NCBI GenBank assembly: GCA_964022115.1
Contig: CAXIBC010000001.1
Location: 33,886 to 97,885, forward strand
Source of the DNA: Oleispira sp964022115
GTDB taxonomy: Bacteria > Pseudomonadota > Gammaproteobacteria > Pseudomonadales > Oceanobacteraceae
DNA: 64,000 nt
Direction: 5' to 3'
Below are positions 50,930-58,796 of this stretch, piece by piece. Numbering within the stretch: the first letter of the stretch is position 1; the number at the start of each line of letters is the position of its first letter. Below the pieces are notes generated by a model, which saw only the letters and a list, made by a program, of their open reading frames with translations, did not search any database and was not told the origin of the DNA. The position numbers were made by a program, and so were the translations under genes.

Positions 50930-51691
50930 ATGAATATTCAAGGTGTACCAGCGGTTGTAACGGGCGGTGCTTCAGGTTTAGGTGAAGCGACGGCAAGATT
51001 TCTAGCCAGCCAAGGCGCTAAAGTGGCCGTATTTGATGTTCAAATGGATAAAGCCGAAGCCGTAGCCAAAGACATCGGTGGTATCGCCGTTTTTTGTGAT
51101 GTGACTAGTGCCGAGAGTGCCGCAGACGCTATGCAAACGGCTAAAGATGCTCATGGCGCCTGCGGCATTGCGGTGAATTGTGCGGGTATTGGTAATCCTG
51201 GCCGTATCATTGGCCGTGAAGGACCAATGTCACTCGACTTTTTTAATAAAGTTATTCAAGTTAACTTGGTCGGTTCTTTCAATATTTTGCGTTTGGCCGC
51301 TGACCAAATGAAAGATCGTGAAGCCAATGAAGATGGTGAGCGCGGTGTGATAATTTCTACTGCATCCGTTGCCGCGTTCGAAGGCCAAATTGGTCAAGCC
51401 GCTTACTCAGCATCAAAAGGTGGCATCGTCGCCATGACCTTACCCGCTGCTCGTGAATTGGCTAAATTTGGTGTGCGTGTATTAGCCATCGCCCCCGGTT
51501 TGTTTATGACGCCGATGATGGAATCCTTTTCCCAAGAAATTCAAGATAGCTTAGCAGCAACGCTACCTTTCCCATCTCGTTTAGGTAAGCCTGAGGAGTT
51601 TGGTCGCTTAGTCAGAGACATCGTAGAAAACCCAATTCTTAATGGTGAAGTTATTCGCATCGATTCGGCTTTACGCATGGCTCCTAAATAG
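50930..51691 (+). CDS. SDR-family dehydrogenase, 3-hydroxyacyl-CoA dehydrogenase type II-like
   Basis: A 253-residue short-chain dehydrogenase. The NAD-binding TGGASGLGEATARFLA, the NCAGIG motif, the catalytic Ser (STASVAAFEGQ) and the YSASKGG Tyr-Lys pair are all present. The sequence resembles type II 3-hydroxyacyl-CoA dehydrogenases (HSD17B10-like), which oxidise 3-hydroxyacyl-CoA with NAD. A steroid or other hydroxyl substrate is possible. Its location beside the AraC regulator and upstream of thiolase/FadJ genes supports fatty-acid catabolism. AAGAGG lies about six bases before the ATG. Confidence 0.9.
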   Translation: MNIQGVPAVVTGGASGLGEATARFLASQGAKVAVFDVQMDKAEAVAKDIGGIAVFCDVTSAESAADAMQTAKDAHGACGIAVNCAGIGNPGRIIGREGPMSLDFFNKVIQVNLVGSFNILRLAADQMKDREANEDGERGVIISTASVAAFEGQIGQAAYSASKGGIVAMTLPAARELAKFGVRVLAIAPGLFMTPMMESFSQEIQDSLAATLPFPSRLGKPEEFGRLVRDIVENPILNGEVIRIDSALRMAPK

Positions 51692-51763
51692 CCTCTACCT
51701 AGCATAACTCTTTATTTTCAATTCCGGATTTAAAACTCGGCAGTTAAATTACAAAAGGGGTTA

Positions 51764-51872
51764 GATTTATTATTGGGTAATTGTGGAGCAAATATCTAAA
51801 ACAGGGATGTTTTAGCTAAGGCTACAGGGCCGTATTTACGCCGCTTTGCGGAACAATTTCCAATAATAAATC
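51764..51872. repeat. Palindrome-ended repeat element, short (internally deleted) copy
   Basis: Perfect 13-bp inverted ends (GATTTATTATTGG / CCAATAATAAATC) enclose a core with AGCAAATATCTAAAACA, a hairpin ending in TGTTTTAG, CTAAGGCTACAGGG and TATTTACGCCG. The core matches the reverse complement of 55271-55483, but about 60 bases of its centre are missing. Confidence 0.8.
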
Positions 51873-51921
51873 GTTTTAGAAACCAGATTTATCATCAACT
51901 TAAACAAGTGTGAGATAACCC

Positions 51922-53130
51922 ATGACAACTGAAGCGTATATTTTCGATGCCATTCGTACCCCTCGCGGGCGCGGTAAAGCCACTGGCGCATTGCACGAAG
52001 TTAAACCCATTACCTTGCTTTCTGATTTATTAATCAGCCTGCAAGAACGCAATCAATTCGATACTCAAGCCGTAGACGACATCGTTATGGGTTGCGTCAC
52101 CGCGGTTGGTGATCAAGGCGCCGTGATTGCCAAAACAGCCGCCCTTGCTGCCGGCTGGAAGGATGATGTAGCCGGTGTTGTACTTAACCGTTTTTGTGCT
52201 TCTGGCTTAGAAGCGGTGAATACCGCCGCCATGAAGGTACGTTCAGGTTGGGAAAACCTAATCGTTGCCGGCGGTGTTGAATCCATGTCACGGGTACCCA
52301 TGGGCAGTGATGGTGGCGCTTGGGCCATGGACCCTGAAACAAATATTACTACAGGGTTCATGCCTCAAGGCATTGGCGCTGATTTGATTGCAACACTGGG
52401 TGGTTATTCTCGCGAAGACGTCGATGCATTCGCTGTGCGCTCACACCAAAAAGCCGCCGCCGCTTGGGAGAAGTCAGCCTTTAAAAAATCCATCGTGCCA
52501 GTGAAAGATCGTAATGGTTTTACTATTTTGGATCACGACGAACTCATTCGCCCAGACAGCTCGATAGAGACTTTAGGCAAATTAAAGCCGTCGTTCAAAG
52601 CCATGGGTGACATGGGTTTTGATGGCGTAGCAAAACAAGCTTATCCACAGGTTGAATCCATTACTCATATTCACAGCCCAGGCAACTCTTCTGGCATTGT
52701 TGATGGTGCCGCTGCTGTATTAATTGGTAGCGCAGCCGCCGGTAAACAATTCAACATGAAACCCCGTGCTCGCATTGTGGCAACCGCAGTTGTTGGCTCT
52801 GAGCCCACTATTATGCTCACAGGCCCAGCACCTGCCGCGCGTAAAGCGTTAAAAGTTGCAGGCTTAGATGTATCTGATATTGATTTGTTCGAAGTCAACG
52901 AAGCCTTTGCCTCTGTAGTGATGCGCTTTATCGACGAAATGGGTATCAATGAAGACACCGTTAACGTCAATGGCGGCTCTATCGCTATGGGACACCCATT
53001 AGGTGCAACCGGTGCGATGATTTTAGGCACCTTATTAGATGAACTCGAAGCTCGCGACTTAAAAACCGGCCTAGTGACACTTTGCGTTGGTGGTGGCATG
53101 GGCATAGCAACGATTATTGAGAGGGTGTAA
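51922..53130 (+). CDS. Acetyl-CoA C-acyltransferase (thiolase), beta-oxidation set 1
   Basis: The 402-residue thiolase cleaves 3-ketoacyl-CoA. The acylated nucleophile is Cys92 (NRFCASGLEAVN). The C-terminal GHPLGATGA (His) and CVGGGMGIAT (second Cys) are present, so the active site is complete. It lies 2 bases before a FadJ-like gene, giving the alpha/beta pair of a trifunctional-type complex. It is a close paralogue of the enzyme at 57589. FadA and FadI cannot be separated by eye, although the pairing with FadJ suggests FadI. Confidence 0.93.
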   Translation: MTTEAYIFDAIRTPRGRGKATGALHEVKPITLLSDLLISLQERNQFDTQAVDDIVMGCVTAVGDQGAVIAKTAALAAGWKDDVAGVVLNRFCASGLEAVNTAAMKVRSGWENLIVAGGVESMSRVPMGSDGGAWAMDPETNITTGFMPQGIGADLIATLGGYSREDVDAFAVRSHQKAAAAWEKSAFKKSIVPVKDRNGFTILDHDELIRPDSSIETLGKLKPSFKAMGDMGFDGVAKQAYPQVESITHIHSPGNSSGIVDGAAAVLIGSAAAGKQFNMKPRARIVATAVVGSEPTIMLTGPAPAARKALKVAGLDVSDIDLFEVNEAFASVVMRFIDEMGINEDTVNVNGGSIAMGHPLGATGAMILGTLLDELEARDLKTGLVTLCVGGGMGIATIIERV

Positions 53131-53132
53131 AA

Positions 53133-55271
53133 ATGAGTTCCGTTATTTATGAAAAAGATCAGAATAATATTGTTCATCTAATTCTTGATAAGCCTAATGC
53201 CGGCGCCAACTTAATGGACAATGAATTTACCGATTCATTATCTGCAGCCGTCGCAAAACTCGGTGAAGATGATTATGCCGGGGTTATTTTTCGCTCAAAT
53301 AAATCAACCTTTTTTGCCGGTGGCAAGCTAGATGATTTATACACCACTCAAAAAGACAACGCTCACCTGCTTTACGACATGCTGGATCGCTTAAAGCGCG
53401 CCATGCGCGAAGTCGAAACTCAAGGGAAGCCGGTTGTCGCTTGTATCAATGGTGCTGCATTAGGCGGTGGCTGGGAATTAGCATTAAGCGCTCACTACCG
53501 CATTGCATTAAATAAAGCTGTCACTTTAGGCTTACCAGAAGTCACTCTAGGTTTATTACCCGGTGGTGGTGGTATTGTTCGCATGACCCGTCTATTAGGG
53601 TTGCAAGCGGCGATGCCTTATTTACTAGAAGGCAAGCAGTTTAAGCCAGAAAAAGGGTTAGAGCTGGGCTTAATTAACGAGATTGCTGAGTCCCCAGAAG
53701 CGATGCTTGCAGCCGCGATTACTTGGATTAAAGCAAACCCAACAGCGGCGCAAAAATATGATATGAAAGGCTACAAGGTACCAGGTGGATTACCTAGCCA
53801 TCCTGCATTAGCCAAGATGCTACCCATTGTACCGGCTATGGTTCGCGCTAAAACCAAAGGCACACTGCCAGCCCCCGAGTCGATTGTGGCCGTCATGGTA
53901 GAAGGTCTACAAGTGGATCTTGATACCGCGATGCGCATCGAATCACGTTATTTTGTTGAGCTAGCCTGCAGCCAAGTAGCTAAAAACATGATCGGTACTT
54001 TTTGGTTTCAGTTAAATCAAATCAAAGCCGGTGCTGCGCGTCCTGCCAATATTGAACGCAAAAAAGTTAACAAAGTAGGCATCTTAGGTGCGGGCATGAT
54101 GGGTGCGGGTATTGCGTACTCTTCTGCCGCTAAAGGCATCGACGTTGTGTTAAAAGATGTGTCGCAAGAAAATGCGGACAAAGGCAAAGCCTACTCTGAA
54201 AACATCGTCAACAAAAAACTAAAGCAAGGCCGTATAACCACTGAAAAAGCGGACGTTTTATTGGCTGCTATTCTAGCCACTGATAAAGCCGAAGATCTAG
54301 CCGGCTGCGACCTAGTCATTGAAGCGGTATTTGAAGATCGTGGTTTAAAAGCCAAGGTGACTGAAGAAGCCGAAGCGCAACTATCACCTGATGCCGTCTT
54401 TGCTTCAAACACCTCGACCTTGCCAATCACAGGTTTAGCGCGAGCATCACAGCGCCCTGAAAACTTTATTGGTCTGCACTTTTTCTCACCTGTGGATAAA
54501 ATGCCATTGGTTGAAATCATCTGTGGTGAAAAAACCTCGGCTGAAACCTTAGCGCTTGCTTATGACTACGTTCAGCAAATTGCTAAAACTCCGATTGTGG
54601 TTAACGATAGCCGTGGTTTTTACACCTCGCGGGTATTTGGTACTTTCGCTAACGAAGGCATTGCCATGTTGGGCGAAGGTATTTCTGCGGCGGCCATTGA
54701 AAATGGTGCTTTTTTAGCCGGTTTCCCGGTGGGTCCACTCGCAGTAACCGATGAAGTTAGCCTAACGCTAATCGACAAAATCCGTAAGCAAACCAAGCTG
54801 GACTTGGAAGCCGAAGGTAAAGCGTACGCATACCACCCTTCTGAAGAAGTGGTTGATCAAATGCTTGTCATCGAGCGCGCGGGTAAACTAGCCGGTGGTG
54901 GCTTTTATGACTATCCAAAAAATGAAAAGAAATACCTTTGGGCTGGCTTAAAAGACAAGTTTGAAAAAGCCGATAGAGAAGTTGATCTAACAGAAATTCA
55001 AGATCGCTTACTCTATATTCAAGCCATCGAAACCGTTCGCTGCCTAGAAGAAAACGTTTTAACCAGCGTGCGTGATGCCAACATAGGTTCCATCATGGGC
55101 ATTGGTTATCCGGTTTGGACAGGGGGCATTTTGCAGTTTATTAATCAGACTGGCTTAGAAGCTTTTATTGAACGCGCTGAATACTTACATGAGAATTTTG
55201 GTGAGCGTTTTAAGGTGCCTGACTTGTTAAAAGAGATGGCTAAAAACAATTTGGTTTTTGAAGATAAATAG
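53133..55271 (+). CDS. Multifunctional enoyl-CoA hydratase / 3-hydroxyacyl-CoA dehydrogenase, FadJ-like, set 1
   Basis: A 712-residue alpha-subunit-type enzyme. An N-terminal crotonase domain has GAALGGGWELALSAHYRI and GLPEVTLGLLPGGGG, so both catalytic Glu are present. The NAD-binding 3-hydroxyacyl-CoA dehydrogenase domain has KVGILGAGMMGAGIAYSS, DLVIEAVFED, SNTSTLPI and HFFSPVDKMPLVEII. A C-terminal helical domain follows. It is a close paralogue of 58797. The upstream thiolase stops two bases before, so the two should be co-expressed and form an alpha-beta complex. Confidence 0.93.
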   Translation: MSSVIYEKDQNNIVHLILDKPNAGANLMDNEFTDSLSAAVAKLGEDDYAGVIFRSNKSTFFAGGKLDDLYTTQKDNAHLLYDMLDRLKRAMREVETQGKPVVACINGAALGGGWELALSAHYRIALNKAVTLGLPEVTLGLLPGGGGIVRMTRLLGLQAAMPYLLEGKQFKPEKGLELGLINEIAESPEAMLAAAITWIKANPTAAQKYDMKGYKVPGGLPSHPALAKMLPIVPAMVRAKTKGTLPAPESIVAVMVEGLQVDLDTAMRIESRYFVELACSQVAKNMIGTFWFQLNQIKAGAARPANIERKKVNKVGILGAGMMGAGIAYSSAAKGIDVVLKDVSQENADKGKAYSENIVNKKLKQGRITTEKADVLLAAILATDKAEDLAGCDLVIEAVFEDRGLKAKVTEEAEAQLSPDAVFASNTSTLPITGLARASQRPENFIGLHFFSPVDKMPLVEIICGEKTSAETLALAYDYVQQIAKTPIVVNDSRGFYTSRVFGTFANEGIAMLGEGISAAAIENGAFLAGFPVGPLAVTDEVSLTLIDKIRKQTKLDLEAEGKAYAYHPSEEVVDQMLVIERAGKLAGGGFYDYPKNEKKYLWAGLKDKFEKADREVDLTEIQDRLLYIQAIETVRCLEENVLTSVRDANIGSIMGIGYPVWTGGILQFINQTGLEAFIERAEYLHENFGERFKVPDLLKEMAKNNLVFEDK

Positions 55272-55483
55272 TTTTGATTATACAAGATTCCTGATTGAGT
55301 ATTTCTTCCGCAAAACGGCGTAAATAGGTCACAAAGCACATCCTGTACTTTGCCCTTCGGGCAACCAGGTTGTGCAAAATGAGTGTCCCGCCATTTTGTC
55401 CCTGTAGCCTTAGCTAAAACATCCATGTTTTAGATATTTGCTACAGAATTACTCAATCAGGAATCATCTGGTCATATCAAAAC
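55271..55483. repeat. Palindrome-ended repeat element, full copy
   Basis: Outer ends GTTTTGAT / ATCAAAAC and a perfect 16-bp inverted pair GATTCCTGATTGAGTA (55286-55301) / TACTCAATCAGGAATC (55450-55465) enclose about 150 bases. The inside contains CCTGTAGCCTTAGC, the CTAAAACATCCATGTTTTAG hairpin and ATTTACGCCG-type blocks, shared in inverted orientation with 51764-51872. A 93-codon frame running across it on the minus strand is a by-product of the repeat. Confidence 0.85.
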
Positions 55484-55546
55484 CATCATAGAATTATATT
55501 TAAATAATAAAAATAACTAATAATAAACTAACAGTAGGGAATAAAA

Positions 55547-56695
55547 ATGATTAAACGTACTGCATTTGATTCTGAACATGACATGTTTCGTGACAGCTTC
55601 CGTAAATTTTTGAAAGAAGAAGCGGTTCCGTTTCATGAGCAATGGGAAAAAGATGGCCAAGTTTCTCATGAATTTTGGAAGAAAGCGGGCGCACAAGGTT
55701 ACTTATGCCCTACCGTACCGGAAGCCTACGGCGGTTCAGAAGCTGACTTCCGTTATAACGCCGTGATATCAGAAGAAGTGGCGAACTTTGGTTTAACCGG
55801 TATTGGTTTTAACCTGCACTCCGATATCGCCGTGCCGTATTTAATGGCTTATGGCACCGAAGAACAAAAACACAAATATCTACCGGGTTGCGTAAGCGGT
55901 GATATTGTTACCGCCATTGCCATGACAGAGCCAGGCACAGGTTCCGACTTACAGAATGTTAAAACCAACGCCGTACTGAGCGACGATGGTGAGCACTATA
56001 TTTTGAATGGTTCAAAAACATTCATCACCAACGGTCAGCTTGCCGACCTAGTGATTGTGGTCGCTAAAACCAATCCTGACGGAGGTTCAAAAAGCAGCAG
56101 CCTATTATTAGTCGAAACCGGTATGGAAGGTTTTGTAAAAGGTCAAAATCTGCATAAAATTGGCATGAAAGCGCAAGATACCTCGGAATTATTTTTCCAA
56201 GATGTCAAAGTGCCAAAAGCAAACTTATTAGGCGAAGAAGGCATGGGCTTTATTTACCTGATGCAAGAATTGCCACAAGAGCGTCTATCCGTTTCATTAG
56301 CCGCGGTATCGTGCGCCGAATCGATCTTGGCACAAACCATTGACTATGTGAAAGAGCGTAAGGCCTTTGGTAAAACCATTGCGTCATTCCAAAATACGCA
56401 ATTTAAACTAGCAGAGATGTCGTCTACGGTCACTATGGCCCGCGTCTTTATCGATAAATGTTTAGAGCTGCATTTAGATAAAGAGTTAGACTCTGTGACA
56501 GCGGCTAAATTGAAGTTATTAACCACAGACATTCAATGTGATGTGGTGGATGAATGTTTACAGCTTCATGGGGGTTACGGCTATATGTGGGAATACCCTG
56601 TAGCCCGCGCTTACGCCGATGCTCGTGTGCAGAAAATTTATGCGGGAACCAATGAGATCATGAAACTTATTATTGGCCGTGACTTGATTAAGTAA
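55547..56695 (+). CDS. Acyl-CoA dehydrogenase, long-chain type, set 1
   Basis: A 382-residue FAD enzyme with AIAMTEPGTGSDLQNVKT, NGSKTFITNGQLADL and KERKAFGKTIASFQNTQFK. The usual C-terminal catalytic Glu (YEGT) is Ala here (IYAGTNEIMKLIIGR). A Glu at about residue 245 in ELPQERLSVSL occupies the helix-G position used by long-chain and isovaleryl-CoA dehydrogenases, so the catalytic base is probably there. It is a close paralogue of 62836 and lies after the palindromic repeat, apart from the thiolase-FadJ pair. Confidence 0.92.
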   Translation: MIKRTAFDSEHDMFRDSFRKFLKEEAVPFHEQWEKDGQVSHEFWKKAGAQGYLCPTVPEAYGGSEADFRYNAVISEEVANFGLTGIGFNLHSDIAVPYLMAYGTEEQKHKYLPGCVSGDIVTAIAMTEPGTGSDLQNVKTNAVLSDDGEHYILNGSKTFITNGQLADLVIVVAKTNPDGGSKSSSLLLVETGMEGFVKGQNLHKIGMKAQDTSELFFQDVKVPKANLLGEEGMGFIYLMQELPQERLSVSLAAVSCAESILAQTIDYVKERKAFGKTIASFQNTQFKLAEMSSTVTMARVFIDKCLELHLDKELDSVTAAKLKLLTTDIQCDVVDECLQLHGGYGYMWEYPVARAYADARVQKIYAGTNEIMKLIIGRDLIK

Positions 56696-56730
56696 TGAGT
56701 TAAGTAACGGATTAACAACGATCAAGCGAC

Positions 56731-56770
56731 AAAATAAAAAAGCGGGCTAACCAGAGTTTTTCTGGCTAGC
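56731..56770 (-). terminator. Rho-independent terminator after the TetR gene
   Basis: On the minus strand GCTAGCCAGA pairs with TCTGGTTAGC (one mismatch) and is followed by CCGC and a T-rich run (the complement of AAAATAAAAAA at 56731-56741). It lies just beyond the TetR stop at 56781 and also serves as a barrier to the convergent acyl-CoA dehydrogenase transcript. Confidence 0.65.
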
Positions 56771-56780
56771 TCGGCTAAGA

Positions 56781-57413
56781 TCATTTAGGGCTAGCAATGG
56801 CCCGCCAAACCATTTCAAATAGCACATTGGCCCGCGCTGCATTCGATACTTTTTTACGACGAATTTGTTGCACCTGGGCAAAACGAAAGACGACACCGTA
56901 GACGATATCCAGAATAGCCACCTTGTCGACCTCTGTCGTCAGCTCTCCTGATGCTTGGCCTTTTTCAATTAAATCCAGCATAACATGACTGATCTTGCGC
57001 TGGTGAAACGACTCATCCTGCATCCAAGCCTGAAAATGAACCATGCTCATAAACAGTTCAACACTGCGTTCTTGGCGCTCAAAAAAATCCAACATCAACC
57101 AGAAGACTTTGCGGCATTTCTCTTTAGGGTCATCCAACCCCTGTAAATGATCGATCAAACGATCACTCAATGCCGACAGCACTCGATCTCCACAAGCAAT
57201 CCATAAGTTTTCAATAGAACCATAATAGTTATACAGGGTTTGCAAAGAGCAATGCGCTACCTTAGTGATATCGTTAAAGGTCAAAGTACTGGAATCGCGC
57301 TCGGCGATTAAGCGCATCGCGGCTTCTTCTATCCTCTGTTTCACCAGAGGCCTTACCTTAGTACTAGGCTTTGATTTTAGTTTTGATTTTGGTTTAGATT
57401 CATCTACCGACAT
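56781..57413 (-). CDS. TetR-family regulator, divergent from beta-oxidation set 2
   Basis: A 210-residue TetR-type repressor. The N-terminal tail is Lys/Ser-rich (about residues 5-22). The HTH domain contains AAMRLIAERDSSTLTFNDITKVAHCSLQTLYNYYGSIENLW, followed by a helical ligand domain. It is divergent from the thiolase-FadJ-ligase-dehydrogenase genes. Two palindromes in the shared region (57443-57456 and 57554-57574), both built on GTGTAA / TTACAC-like or TGTAATTACA cores, are likely operators for itself and for the catabolic genes. An acyl-CoA is the probable inducer. Confidence 0.87.
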   Translation of the reverse strand: MSVDESKPKSKLKSKPSTKVRPLVKQRIEEAAMRLIAERDSSTLTFNDITKVAHCSLQTLYNYYGSIENLWIACGDRVLSALSDRLIDHLQGLDDPKEKCRKVFWLMLDFFERQERSVELFMSMVHFQAWMQDESFHQRKISHVMLDLIEKGQASGELTTEVDKVAILDIVYGVVFRFAQVQQIRRKKVSNAARANVLFEMVWRAIASPK

Positions 57414-57442
57414 ACGCTACCTATAGCCACACCAAAAAGTGT

Positions 57443-57456
57443 AATGTAATTACATT
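57443..57456. promoter_or_regulatory. Palindromic operator near the TetR start
   Basis: AATGTAATTACATT is a perfect 14-bp palindrome located 30 bases upstream of the tetR-type start codon; GTGTAATG precedes it. It resembles the second palindrome at 57554 and is probably an autoregulatory site. Confidence 0.6.
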
Positions 57457-57553
57457 TTAATGCCATTTCCAGCCTGAAACAAGTTCATCCGTTGACACAA
57501 AACCTATTACTAAGCATATTTATTGGAACAATTCTAAAAATAAATAAAACACC

Positions 57554-57574
57554 AAGTGTAATTATTTTACACTT
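57554..57574. promoter_or_regulatory. Palindromic operator before thiolase set 2
   Basis: AAGTGTAA and TTACACTT form perfect 8-bp arms separated by five bases and end 14 bases before the thiolase start at 57589. A TetR protein bound here would block transcription of the beta-oxidation genes. The AGAGG ribosome site follows immediately. Confidence 0.7.
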
Positions 57575-57588
57575 AAGAGGTAGCAACA

Positions 57589-58794
57589 ATGTCAGACGCA
57601 CTCATATTTGATGCCGTACGTACTCCGCGTGGCAAAGGCAAAAAAGACGGCAGCCTGCACGAAATCACGCCGATTCACTTACTGAAAAACATGTACGACG
57701 CCTTGCAAGAACGCAACAACCTAGACACATCAAAAGTTGATGATGTGGTATTGGGCGTGGTAACGCCGGTTGCTGAGCAAGGTTCGTGTATTGCGCGCGT
57801 ATCGGCACTTTATGCGGGCTGGAATGAACGTGTTGCTGGGGTTACCCAAAACCGTTTTTGCGCCTCGGGTTTAGAATCCGTCAACATGGCGGCAATGAAG
57901 ATCATGTCTGGCCAAGAAGATCTCGTCGTTGCCGGTGGTTTAGAAAGCATGTCGCGCTGCCCAATGGGCTCCGATGGCGGTGCTTGGTACATGGATCCAC
58001 GCGTTAATAATAGCGTGCAATTTATTCCTCAAGGTATTGGCGCGGATATTTCAGCCACGCAAATGGGCTATAGCCGTAAGGACGTCGATGCGTTTGCGGT
58101 ACGTTCACATCAATTAGCCGCGGCGGCTCAGAGCGCGGGTCACTTCTCTCGCTCTATCGTGCCAGTGCGTGATATCAACGGCGTGATTGTATTGGATCAT
58201 GACGAAACCATTCGTGCAGGCACCACAGTTGAAAAACTCAGTGGATTAAAAGCGTCTTTTGAAATGAGCGGCAAGATGGGCTTTGACGCTACGGCGCTAC
58301 GTAAGTACACCGACCTAGAAGCCATTGATCATGTTCACCACGCGGGTAACTCTTCCGGTTTAGTGGATGGTGCATCATTAGTCTTAATTGGTAGTGCCGC
58401 TGCGGGTGCTGCTCAAGGTATGAAACCTCGCGCTCGCATTCGTGCCTGTGCTGTTGTGGGTTCTGATCCAAGCATCATGCTAACCGGTACGACCGCGGCC
58501 TGTGAAAAAGCATTACAAAAAGCCGGTATGACGATTAACGACATCGACCTGATGGAAATCAACGAAGCGTTTGCTTCGGTACCCATGCGTACCTGTGAAG
58601 AACTTAAGTTCGATATGGATTTAGTCAATGTTAACGGTGGCGCTATTGCTATGGGTCATCCGCTAGGCGCAACCGGTGCCATGATTTTAGGCACAGCTTT
58701 AGACGAGTTAGAGCGTCGCAACCTATCGACCGCCATGGTTACCCTATGTGTGGGCGCGGGTATGGGCATCGCAACGATTATCGAGAGAGTTTAA
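57589..58794 (+). CDS. Acetyl-CoA C-acyltransferase (thiolase), beta-oxidation set 2
   Basis: A 401-residue thiolase with nucleophile Cys91 (NRFCASGLESVN), GHPLGATGA and CVGAGMGIAT; the active site is complete. It is paralogous to the set 1 enzyme along its whole length. It is the first gene after the palindromic TetR operator and stops two bases before the following FadJ-like ATG. It probably forms the beta subunit of a complex with that protein and degrades 3-ketoacyl-CoA. Confidence 0.93.
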   Translation: MSDALIFDAVRTPRGKGKKDGSLHEITPIHLLKNMYDALQERNNLDTSKVDDVVLGVVTPVAEQGSCIARVSALYAGWNERVAGVTQNRFCASGLESVNMAAMKIMSGQEDLVVAGGLESMSRCPMGSDGGAWYMDPRVNNSVQFIPQGIGADISATQMGYSRKDVDAFAVRSHQLAAAAQSAGHFSRSIVPVRDINGVIVLDHDETIRAGTTVEKLSGLKASFEMSGKMGFDATALRKYTDLEAIDHVHHAGNSSGLVDGASLVLIGSAAAGAAQGMKPRARIRACAVVGSDPSIMLTGTTAACEKALQKAGMTINDIDLMEINEAFASVPMRTCEELKFDMDLVNVNGGAIAMGHPLGATGAMILGTALDELERRNLSTAMVTLCVGAGMGIATIIERV

Positions 58795-58796
58795 GC

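Noticed and set aside
55145..55426. A 93-codon minus-strand reading frame overlapping the FadJ-like gene end and the repeat element
   Set aside because: Most of the frame is generated by the palindromic repeat and the antisense of the FadJ-like gene. It has no ribosome site or recognisable domain, so it is treated as repeat-derived.
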